Origin: Hevea brasiliensis
Taxonomy: Eukaryota; Streptophyta; Magnoliopsida; Malpighiales; Euphorbiaceae
Reading direction: 5' to 3'
NCBI RefSeq assembly: GCF_030052815.1
Contig: NC_079507.1
Coordinates: forward strand, 15,460,141 to 15,524,140
DNA length: 64,000 nucleotides
The notes beneath the pieces were generated by a model. The model ran no database searches, had not been told where the DNA came from, and saw nothing but the letters and a program-made list of their open reading frames with translations. A program made the position numbers and the translations under genes. Positions 48,157-57,730 of the stretch are shown piece by piece (position 1 is the first letter of the stretch; each line of letters starts with the position of its first letter).

Positions 48157-50254
48157 TGAAGGAATGGAAGCGTGAAAAACACAAGTTTATACCATTGAAT
48201 TCAAAAATTTTCACCTAGGGTCACATGCATCATGCAAGATTTATTTTTATCTATTTGATTTCAATGATAAACAACATATTAAAACTCTTTTAATATGTTT
48301 TTGGATCTGTATTTGCCATTTAAGATTTTAAAATTAATCTGATTAATTTTAGAACCCTAGATTAAATCAAGAACGATTACACTAACCTCTTGATGTGCCG
48401 CAGGTGTCTGCGCTTTGAGATTCGCTCTTCGTGACACCGGATGTTGTCCTCTAGCTTGTCCACACCAAGAACACCTATGGCAACCCTTGAATAGCTTCTA
48501 AAGCTTTTTCTATTAATTAGAAAATCATGTTCGCCTTTTAAGAGATTAAAGATAAACAGACACTAGAAACAATTTCTAGTGTTCTTAATTCAAGAGATTG
48601 ATGGCTAATATCTTTGAATTGATAAGAGATGAAGAAGAAGAGATGAAAACCTCAAAGTGGCGTGACAAAGGAGTGTGGCTGCTGGTTGTGTTTTATTTTC
48701 TCATAACAACACTTAAATAGCTAGGTTAACACATTAAACCCTTGCCACATGACACCCTTTGATTAGCTCTAGGTTTAAGTGACCCAATCACATTGTGCCA
48801 AGTGTCAAACCTATATTTAATCTTGATTTTAATCATCTTACATGATTAAAAAACATTTGGCAAGCTTATGTGTTATACCATGTGTCACCATCTCATGGTG
48901 CCACGTGTCACACTGTGAAATGACCAAAATGCCCCTGTGTCTTAATTTTGAGTTCTTAACCCAAAATAATTATTTTCTTCTTCTAGTTAATTTATATCAA
49001 ATATAAATTAATTAATTAATCTCTATTAATTAATTTCTCATTAATTAAATTCATATTTAAACACTTTAAATATAAATTTAACTTATATTATACATCCAAT
49101 AATCTATATTTGGTTTCAAGTCATGCTAGAGACTTTGCAATCTAATTGCAAACCAAACCTATTTAATTAATCAATTTAAACTCTTTAATTAATTAATTAA
49201 ATCATATTTAATTAGGTGATAACTTGTGTATGTGTGTGACTTACTAGGCTCATCACTAATTGGCAATGAGACATGATATCAACTCTTAATATCATCAGAA
49301 CTCTTTCTTACCATAAATGATTTCTCTAAATCATTTTATGAACCTCATAGACCATGGTTAGCACCTAGCATAGCATGCCATGGCCACCCAATTAGTAATA
49401 AGGTTTACCTTAAATGAACCTATAATCATATGTTACCATGCACTAGAATCTCTCTGTTACAAAATCCCAACTCAAGTTGGAGTCATGGTTTATGTCAAAC
49501 TCCATTTGCTATGAATATTATGTTCTCTTTTAATTCCAGTTCTTGATTAAAAGATTTTCTCATCAGAAACTCTTTTCTGAATAAATCTATCTGTCCTGGC
49601 CAGGAACTTGAAACATCAAGAACAATTAAATGAACATAGGATTTTATCTCTATTTACTTAGAGGAACAGATTCCATCTTAATCAACACCTACCTCCATAT
49701 ATAACTAGTAGGAGCCAACACATGCCCATATACCCATACACAGTACAAGTATGAAAGCAGTATCAAACTCAAACTACCTATATACAAGATAATTGTGCTA
49801 TCTCAGGTCTAAAGATTATATGCACTGATATGATTTATGACAAAACATTGACAAGAATAAACTCCATGTGCTTGTCATAAGTGTCACTGGTTCGGCCTCC
49901 TTATCATGTCTAAGTGCCTATCATGTTTGTTATATGGCATGAGACTCACCATTCCATCTTATTTATATCTCATATAAATAACATGAGAACAAACATGAAT
50001 ACAATCTTTCTGGATAAGTCATATTCTTATTATGAAGTATCCTCGATTGTGAACCTATTTATGATACTTCGTGCTAGAAATATTATCACTCATATTCTTA
50101 ACAACTTAAGAATAATATTTCTAACAAAATATCAATGGACCTTTTCCATTACACATAAATATATTATGTAAACGGAAAAGTGGAAATGCCTTTTATTAAT
50201 AAAATATGTACAAGATACATACTAAATGATATGCTCTAGGGCATACTACTAACA
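48157..50254 (-). repeat. C2 3' LTR
   Basis: 2,098 bp, TGAAGGAA...CTAACA on the plus strand. It matches the 5' LTR (55620-57725) almost base for base except for a cluster of differences at about 48400-48580, several of the CTG-to-CG kind. Contains TTAA-rich stretches near 49010 and 49190. Confidence 0.95.
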
Positions 50255-50264
50255 ATCTCCCACT
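50255..50264 (-). other. Polypurine tract of C2
   Basis: On the minus strand AGTGGGAGAT immediately before TGTTAGTAG. Same as C1. Confidence 0.85.
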
Positions 50265-50666
50265 AGCACTAGAGCCATTCATTACAATACCTTAGACCCA
50301 TCTTCTCAAGATGTCAGTCTAACTGAGCTTGTGACAAAGGCTTAGTGCATGGATCAACTGAATTTTTCAGCTGATGTTATTTTTCTGCATGGCTATATCG
50401 CCTTTGCCCAACTATATGTCTGATAATGTGGTAGTGCCTTTCTATGTGTTTGGATTTTGGGTGATACCTTAGTTCCTTAGCTCAGATGATCGCTCCATTG
50501 TTGTCACAAAGGTAGTGGAACCGCTGACTCAATGGAAGGAACTCTGTAAGTTCTCACACGAACTTCTTTATCCAAACAGCCTTCCTTTGCAAGATCTCGA
50601 TGCAAAGAATATACTCACCTCAGTAGTGGAATCTGCAATGTGCTCGCTTGGAACTCTTCCAACCGA
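50265..50666 (-). pseudogene. C2 RNase H tail and 3' untranslated region (frameshifted)
   Basis: After the stop at 50667-50669 the RNase H homology continues in shifted frames. Traces include FASRSCKEG and the segment after LRYHPKSKHIE that C1 also keeps. The frame break coincides with a GCAATCAG to TGATCGG difference from C1. The last 200 nt are non-coding up to the PPT. Confidence 0.65.
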
Positions 50667-53369
50667 TCAACCTCCATTACAAATGAACACATATCTAGAG
50701 GTAGACTTTCTATCATCAATATCTGATTGGAAATCAGAATCAGTATAACCATCCAATTGCAAGTCTCCACCTCCATAAATCAAGAATAAATCCTTAGTTC
50801 TTCTCAAGTACTTAAGGATATTCTTGACAGCTATCAAGTGTTCCAAACCAGGATTGGATTGATACCTACTAGTCAAACTAACAGCATATGCGACATCCGG
50901 CCTAGTACACAACATTGCATACATTAAACTTCCAATAGCCGAAGCATATGGAATCCTGGCCATCTTATCTCTTTCTTCAGGTGTCTTTGGAGACATCTCT
51001 TTAGAAAGATGGATACCATGTCTCACTGGTAACAATCCTCTCTTGGAATCAAGCATGTTAAACCTCTTTAACACCTTTTCCAAGTATAGACTTTGGGATA
51101 AACCAATTATTCTTTTCGCTTTATCTCTATAGATGCGAATCCCAAGAATATAGGTTGCCTCCCCTAAGTCTTTCATGGAGAATGTATTTGACAACCATAC
51201 CTTTATAGTCGTCAACATACATGTATCATTACCCATCAACAGTATGTCATCCACATATAAGACAAGGAAAGTGATAGCACTGTCACTAACCTTCTTATAT
51301 ACACATGGCTCATCCTCATTTTTGATAAAACCAAAAGATTTAATGGCTTCATCAAAACGGATGTTCCAACTCCTCGAAGCTTGTTTCAACCCATAAATGG
51401 ATCGCTTTAGCTTGCATACCTTGGAACCATCTTGGGATTCAAATCCCTTAGGTTGTTTCATGAAAATGTTTTCTTCAATGTATCCATTGAGAAAAGCTGT
51501 TTTGACATCCATCTGCCAAATCTCATAATCATAGTACGCAGCTATTGCTAATAAAATCCTAATTGATTTAAGCATGGCAACAGGCGAGAAAGTCTCCTCA
51601 TAGTCGATTCCTTGCCTTTGGCGAAACCCTTTCGCTACTAGCCTTGCCTTATAGGTCTCTACCTTTCCATTAGAACCAATTTTCTTCTTGAAAACCCATT
51701 TGTTCCCTATAGGTATAATACCTTCAGGTGGGTCAACAAGATCCCAAACTTGATTCTTATACATGGAATCAATCTCGGATTTCATAGCATCAATCCATTT
51801 TGAAGAGTCTATATCTGATATAGCTTCTTCATAGGTAAGTGGATCATCTCCATGATCTACTTCTTCATGAGTAGACAACTCTTGTTCTTCTTCATGAAGA
51901 AAACCATATCTCACTGGTGGGTGAGATACCCTGGTTGTTTTACGAGGAACAGTTGTTGATGTTTCATCAATGGGTATTGGTTGACTAGATGGATCTATAT
52001 CCATTTGATCTGTTGGTTGGTCAGAATTCTCCAATTCTAACTCTATTTGCCTTCCTTTGCCTCCTTCTTGAACAAACTGTTGTTCAAGAAATATGGCATC
52101 TCTACTTATCACAACCTTTTGTGAAGTAGGTAAATAAAAATAATATCCAAAACTATCTTTTGGATATCCAACAAATCGACCTTTTTCTGATCTAGTCTCC
52201 AATTTATCAGTGTTCAGCTTTTTGATATAAGCTGGACAACCCCAAATCTTAACATGCTTAAGACTTGATTTTCTTCCATGCCATATCTCATAAGGTGTGG
52301 AAGAAACTAATTTTGATGGAATCCTATTCAGAATATACAAAGCTGATTCTAATGCAAATCCCCAAAAGAAGATTGGCATATCAGTATAGCTCATCATACT
52401 ACGTACCATATCCAATAGGGTACGATTTCTCCTTTCAGATACACCATTCAACTGTGGCGTTCCTGGAGGAGTCAGCTGAGAAACAATGCCATGCTCTCTC
52501 AAGTATTCATCAAATTCAGTACTCAAATATTCACCTCCACGATCTGATCGAAGAGCTTTAATACTTTTTCCTGTTTGATTTTCTACTTCAGATTTAAATT
52601 CCTTAAACTTTTCAAAGGATTCATGTTTGTATTTCATCAAATACAAATACCCAAACCTTGATTTATCATCAGTAAAGGTAATAAAATAATGAAAGCCCCC
52701 TCTAGCCATTTCTTTAAACGGACCACATACATCACTATGTATTAGTTCCAAAATATTGTCAGCTCTTAGCCCTTGTCCAACAAAGGGTGATCTAGTCATT
52801 TTGCCTTGAAGGCAAGATTCACAAGTTGGAGTAGGCTCAGAGCCCAATGAGGATAGAATCCCCATTTTCTCCAATTTTGCAATCCTATCTTCTGCAACAT
52901 GACATAACCTTAAGAGCCAAATATATTTTGAACTTGAGTTGTTTTTCACCACGGCATTGTTTTCATTTAGATTGCTATACTCTGGCCAGTGGAAACACTT
53001 TCTTACTGGTAATGGAAACACTTTCTTATTGGCAGTGGAAACACTTTCCTGTTGGCAGTGGAAACACTTTCCTTTGCCTTCATTAGCTTTAGTCTTCCTT
53101 TTCTGTTTAGCTATTTTCTTAGAAGGACCAGGAATCTGAGGTTTCTTTTTCTTATTGCCCTTCTTCTTGTTGGACTTTCCAGCAAAAGAAGATGCAACCA
53201 AAGCTACCTCTTTTCCTTTATTGCCTGGCATATTCTTTTGGGCAATAACCAGCATGTTGAACCAGCTAAAGTGCATTCCTGTTGAGTCATACGGAAATTT
53301 GTCACAAAATTTCCCAAAAGACCCAGGAAGGGACTGAAGGATCAAATCCGTCTGTAGTTGGAAATCCAT
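50667..53369 (-). CDS. C2 gag C-terminus-integrase-RT-RNase H ORF, protease absent
   Basis: 900 codons. Residues 1-95: gag C-terminal region, basic near 66-95. Residues 100-130: rearranged zinc knuckle with KCFHC at 101-105 and KCFHW at 124-128. Residues 150-190: pre-integrase zinc finger with CxxC at 183-186; its first His is Leu and the second is kept (LRLCH). The integrase core has D213, D276 and E312, the last two 35 apart (DD35E). RT follows at about 540-740 with D621 and YVDD at 705-708. RNase H starts near 840 (TDSDF) and is cut by a stop at residue 901. No D-S/T-G aspartic protease is present: only about 20 residues separate the knuckle from the integrase finger, where Copia elements normally carry the protease. 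Function would need protease in trans. The Met start is arbitrary, as the frame continues upstream past a TAG (53391-53393). Confidence 0.9.
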   Translation of the reverse strand: MDFQLQTDLILQSLPGSFGKFCDKFPYDSTGMHFSWFNMLVIAQKNMPGNKGKEVALVASSFAGKSNKKKGNKKKKPQIPGPSKKIAKQKRKTKANEGKGKCFHCQQESVSTANKKVFPLPVRKCFHWPEYSNLNENNAVVKNNSSSKYIWLLRLCHVAEDRIAKLEKMGILSSLGSEPTPTCESCLQGKMTRSPFVGQGLRADNILELIHSDVCGPFKEMARGGFHYFITFTDDKSRFGYLYLMKYKHESFEKFKEFKSEVENQTGKSIKALRSDRGGEYLSTEFDEYLREHGIVSQLTPPGTPQLNGVSERRNRTLLDMVRSMMSYTDMPIFFWGFALESALYILNRIPSKLVSSTPYEIWHGRKSSLKHVKIWGCPAYIKKLNTDKLETRSEKGRFVGYPKDSFGYYFYLPTSQKVVISRDAIFLEQQFVQEGGKGRQIELELENSDQPTDQMDIDPSSQPIPIDETSTTVPRKTTRVSHPPVRYGFLHEEEQELSTHEEVDHGDDPLTYEEAISDIDSSKWIDAMKSEIDSMYKNQVWDLVDPPEGIIPIGNKWVFKKKIGSNGKVETYKARLVAKGFRQRQGIDYEETFSPVAMLKSIRILLAIAAYYDYEIWQMDVKTAFLNGYIEENIFMKQPKGFESQDGSKVCKLKRSIYGLKQASRSWNIRFDEAIKSFGFIKNEDEPCVYKKVSDSAITFLVLYVDDILLMGNDTCMLTTIKVWLSNTFSMKDLGEATYILGIRIYRDKAKRIIGLSQSLYLEKVLKRFNMLDSKRGLLPVRHGIHLSKEMSPKTPEERDKMARIPYASAIGSLMYAMLCTRPDVAYAVSLTSRYQSNPGLEHLIAVKNILKYLRRTKDLFLIYGGGDLQLDGYTDSDFQSDIDDRKSTSRYVFICNGG
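52991..53075 (-). repeat. 23-bp tandem repeat x4 in C2 zinc knuckle
   Basis: The plus-strand word GGAAACACTTTC starts at 52991, 53014, 53037 and 53060, exactly 23 bp apart. C1 has only one such place (near 33945). Three added units make 69 bp, so the reading frame is restored after being read in all three frames. Confidence 0.92.
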
Positions 53370-53390
53370 GTTGAAGTCAAGATATTCTAA

Positions 53391-53833
53391 CTACTCAATC
53401 AGCCGAATCATCTTGTGGACATGATCCCCAACATTCTGTCCCTTAGACATCCTCATGCGGAACAGCTGCCTAGATATCTCATACCTAGCATTCCTGCTGT
53501 GCTCACCATACAACTCTTGTAGGTGAAGGAGGATCTCACTCGCACTTTGCATGTTCTCATGTTGCTTCTGTAACTCATTACTCATGGAAGCAAGCATGTA
53601 ACACTTAGCTCTCATATCATGCTCCTTCCACTTGTCAAAGTTTCATGTTCCTCTTGTGTGGCCTCTGGAGGTAAGGGACCAGGAACATTTGAATCTAGAA
53701 CATATCCTATATGTTCAAGATTCAGGACAAGTTTCAAATTTCTTAGCCAATCAGACAGATTAGGTCCTGTCAACCTATTGTGATCAAGTATGCTTGCAAG
53801 GATATTGGATGGTGGTGGTTGTTTTGTGATCAT
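53391..53833 (-). pseudogene. C2 gag N-terminal region (one frameshift, one stop)
   Basis: Starts MITKQPPPSN at 53833 and runs to 53612, then continues in a second frame (53615-53391, MRAKCYMLAS to HKMIRLIE). C1 overlaps the second part and supports the homology. The break near 53630 looks like a single missing T. The TAG at 53391-53393 is where C1 has CAG. Apart from these, gag would be continuous with the 900-codon ORF. The region resembles Copia gag, with SDWLRNLKLVLN near residue 30. Confidence 0.85.
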
Positions 53834-54035
53834 TTTTTATCAGAAAATTAACTACAGAAAATAACCAGATTAATTAGTAAATGTATGATGTAATTAACCA
53901 AAATGATTATGGTCTTTTAATCAAATTGGTCCTCCCACTAACTTAGCGAATCCTACACTTCCAAAGTAGAAAACGGAAATCCTAGTTGGATGGATTTCTA
54001 GTGGGTGATTGAATTCTTATAATTCTATTGATCAT

Positions 54036-54249
54036 CCTCAGGTACATCCATTATTGGAATTACAATAAACTATAAGTGAGCAACTCCTTGTCCATCACAT
54101 CTCATGTGAGGTTCAATCATTTACCTAGCCCCTAATGCTCAAAATCTCAGGTACATCCATTATGACTTATCTTGCATTAGTTAAGTTGATCCCATTGAGC
54201 CAGTAATTATGCAAATAATTTTAATGTCCTCAGGTACATCCAATATTGG
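54036..54249. repeat. Three dispersed copies of a 14-22 nt leader motif
   Basis: CTCAGGTACATCCA followed by TTATTGG (54036-54056), TTATGAC (54146-54163) and ATATTGG (54228-54249), at about 100-bp spacing. Only these three are visible in the leader. Confidence 0.75.
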
Positions 54250-55017
54250 CCACTAAACCATTTACATATTTACAACATCTCATGCTTAACAATTATTCTT
54301 AAGAAAATCTCTTAAATTAATTGCATCTTATGCAACTATTTAAGATTTCTTAAAATAATTGCCCCAATGGAGGGCTTATGTTATAATTACTTTAATTATA
54401 GCATTTCCAACTTAATCATTTGTTTGGAAGATTTTATAGCCATCCTAATTACTATTAAGGTCTCACTTTGCACATTATCCATTTAGCATGCATATATCAT
54501 ATAATTGCATACATTCCCATACATCTCATGCATTCATGGATAAGCAGTAAATATGGTATGATCATGGACTTTCTAAGGGATTCAATTCTGAGCCACCAAG
54601 AATTGAATCAGGGCATTCCTAGGTGCATTTCATTCATTCATTTTACAAGAGTTGCTGAAGGAGTACATAATCAACACTTGATATAGAATTCCTCCCACTG
54701 GTCCCACCAATGCTCTTGACCTCCTTGAACTTCTTGCAATCCAATATTACATTGTAATCCTTGGCATACCAAGGCGAATTTACAAGAACTTAAATAAATG
54801 AAATTACAACCCAAAAAATATTACAAACTTAATAATACATGCCCAAAATAAATTAAAATAAATTAATTAATTTACAATCCCAAAGAAACATAAAAGAAAT
54901 AAATCCAATCACATTGGTCTTTTATAGTCCATGATCATCCATCATGCATATCACTATTTAACAATTAAATAAAACATACATACTTAAATTAAATTGAATA
55001 TCTCATATTCAACTTAA

Positions 55018-55360
55018 AAATCCAGATTTGAATATGATTCAAATAAATTTAAAAATTCAGATTTGAATCTCATTCGAACAAATTTAAAAATTCAGATTTG
55101 AATCACATTCAAACAACTTTAAAAATTCAGATTTGAATCACATTCAAACATTTTTTAAAAAATCAGATTTGAATCACATTCAAACATTTTTTAAAAAATC
55201 AGATCTGAATTTTATTCTATCAATTTTAAAAAATCAGATTTAAATATGATTCAAACAACTTTAAAAATTCAGATTTGAATCACATTCAAACAACTTTTAA
55301 AATTCAGATTTGAATCACATTCAAACAATTTTTAAAATTCTGATTTGAATCATAATTTAA
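55018..55360. repeat. Leader minisatellite, about 37-bp unit, 8-9 copies
   Basis: Repeated AATTCAGATTTGAATCACAT then TCAAACAA plus an A/T run, with small variations. On the element strand the core is ATTCAAATCTGAA, partly self-complementary. It is inside the C2 leader near the PBS. Confidence 0.9.
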
Positions 55361-55605
55361 TTGTGTGATAAAAACTACTAATTAAACACTTTAATTAGTC
55401 AAAGAATAGGCCTTAGATCATACAACAATTGCAGAATTAAAAGCCAAACCTTAAACCACCCATGGAAGCCAAACCATGCGTACCATTGATGGTGTTTTTA
55501 CAAGTATGCCGCCAACTTGCTTTGCAACCAGCAATGAACTTTTGATCTCATGATCAAACACACAATTAAATCATACAATCAACAATCTAAATGGCAAATA
55601 TAGTA

Positions 55606-55617
55606 GCTCTGATACCA
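55606..55617 (-). other. Primer binding site of C2 (tRNA-iMet)
   Basis: GCTCTGATACCA on the plus strand, 2 nt inside the 5' LTR. Twelve-nt match to the initiator tRNA-Met, the usual primer of this Copia lineage. Confidence 0.92.
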
Positions 55618-55619
55618 AT

Positions 55620-57725
55620 TGAAGGAACGGAAGCGTGAAAAACACAAGTTTATACCATTGAATTCAAAAATTTTCACCTAGGGTCACATGCATCATGCAA
55701 GATTTATTTTTATCTATTTGATTTCAATGATAAACAACATATTAAAACTCTTTTAATATGTTTTTGGATCTGTATTTGCCATTTAAGATTTTAAAATTAA
55801 TCTGATTAATTTTAGAACCCTAGATTAAATCAAGAACGATTACACTAACCTCTTGATGTGCTGCAGTGTGTCTGCGCCTTTGAGATTCGTCTTCAGGACA
55901 CCAGATGTTGTCCCTCTAGCTTGTCCACACCAAGAACACCTATGGCAGCCCTTGAATAGCTTCTAAAGCTTTTTCTATTAATTAGAAAATCAAGTTCTGC
56001 CTTTTAAGAGATTAAAGATGTAAACAGGACACTAGAAACAATTTCTAGTGTTCTTAATTCAAGAGATTGATGGCTAATCTCTTTGAATTGATAAGAGATG
56101 AAGAAGAAGAGATGAAAACCCTCAAAGTGGCGTGACAAAGGAGTGTGGCTGCTGGTTGTGTTTTATTTTCTCATAACAACACTTAAATAGCTAGGTTAAC
56201 ACATTAAACCCTTGCCACATGTCACCCTTTGATTAGCTCTAGGTTTAAGTGACCCAATCACATTGTGCCAAGTGTCAAACCTATATTTAATCTTGATTTT
56301 AATCATCTTACATGATTAAAAAACATTTGGCAAGCTTATGTGTTATACCATGTGTCACCATCTCATGGTGCCACGTGTCACACTGTGAAATGACCAAAAT
56401 GCCCCTGTGTCTTAATTTTGAGTTCTTAACCCAAAATAATTATTTTCTTCTTCTAGTTAATTTATATCAAATATAAATTAATTAATTAATCTCTATTAAT
56501 TAATTTCTCATTAATTAAATTCATATTTAAACACTTTAAATATAAATTTAACTTATATTATACATCCAATAATCTAGATTTGGTTTCAAGTCATGCTAGA
56601 GACTTTGCAATCTAATTGCAAACCAAACCTATTTAATTAATCAATTTAAACTCTTTAATTAATTAATTAAATCATATTTAATTAGGTGATAACTTGTGTA
56701 TGTGTGTGACTTACTAGGCTCATCACTAATTGGCAATGAGACATGATATCAACTCTTAATATCATCAGAACTCTTTCTTACCATAAATGATTTCTCTAAA
56801 TCATTTTATGAACCTCATAGACCATGGTTAGCACCTAGCATAGCATGCCATGGCCACCCAATTAGTAATAAGGTTTACCTTAAATGAACCTATAATCATA
56901 TGTTACCATGCACTAGAATCTCTCTGTTACAAAATCCCAACTCAAGTTGGAGTCATGGTTTATGTCAAACTCCATTTGCTATGAATATTATGTTCTCTTT
57001 TAATTCCAGTTCTTGATTAAAAGATTTTTCTCATCAGAAACTCTTTTCTGAATAAATCTATCTGTCCTGGCCAGGAACTTGAAACATCAAGAACAATTAA
57101 ATGAACATAGGATTTTATCTCTATTTACTTAGAGGAACAGATTCCATCTTGATCAACACCTACCTCCATATATAACTAGTAGGAGCCAACACATGCCCAT
57201 ATACCCATACACAGTACAAGTATAAAAGCAGTATCAAACTCAAACTACCTATATACAAGATAATTGTGCTATCTCAGGTCTAAAGATTATATGCACTGAT
57301 ATGATTTATGACAAAACATTGACAAGAATAAACTCCATGTGCTTGTCATAAGTGTCACCGGTTTGGCCTACTTATCATGTATAAGTGCCTATCATGTTTG
57401 TTATATGGCATGAGACTCACCATTCCATCTTATTTATATCTCATATAAATAACATGAGAACAAACATGAATACAATCTTTCTGGATAAGTCATGTCCTTA
57501 TTATGAAGTATCCTCGATTGTGAACCTATTTATGATACTTCGTGCTAGAAATATTATCACTCATATTCTTAACAACTTAAGAATAATATTTCTAACAAAA
57601 TATCAATGGACCTTTTCTATTACACATAAATATATTATGTAAACGGAAAAGTGGAAATGCCTTTTATTAATAAAATATGTACAAGATATATACTAAATGA
57701 TATGCTCTAGGGCATACTACTAACA
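55620..57725 (-). repeat. C2 5' LTR
   Basis: 2,106 bp, TGAAGGAA...CTAACA on the plus strand. Nearly identical to 48157-50254, so C2 is the youngest or among the youngest insertions. The 85-codon ORF at 57385-57642 recurs at 49914-50171 through LTR identity, not as a gene. Confidence 0.95.
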
Positions 57726-57730
57726 TGGAG
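57726..57730. repeat. Target-site duplication TGGAG (right of C2)
   Basis: Exact copy of 48152-48156. The gag of Y resumes with the next base. Confidence 0.92.

Larger units (their letters stand above)
53834..55605 (-). other. C2 untranslated leader (1.8 kb)
   Basis: Lies between PBS and gag start with no ORF of note. It holds a minisatellite (55018-55360) and three dispersed copies of CTCAGGTACATCCA (54036-54056, 54146-54163, 54228-54249). A long leader is usual for this lineage, and packaging or translation signals would be expected here, but none can be identified by motif. Confidence 0.75.
48157..57725 (-). mobile_element. Copia element C2 (complete, non-autonomous type)
   Basis: A complete 9.57 kb minus-strand Ty1/Copia element with both LTRs, TSD TGGAG, PBS, PPT and a long leader. 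Gag-pol has only a few disabling changes. It lacks any protease between the gag zinc knuckle and integrase, as does C1. Integrase before RT identifies Copia; LTR start and protein motifs resemble the Angela/BARE lineage. Confidence 0.95.

Noticed and set aside
49914..50171. 85-codon ORF present in both C2 LTRs (also 57385-57642)
   Set aside because: Duplicate of the same LTR sequence, low complexity and AT-rich; no start context or domain.
55018..55360. Possible CRISPR array
   Set aside because: Units are contiguous variants without unique spacers, inside a plant retrotransposon leader.
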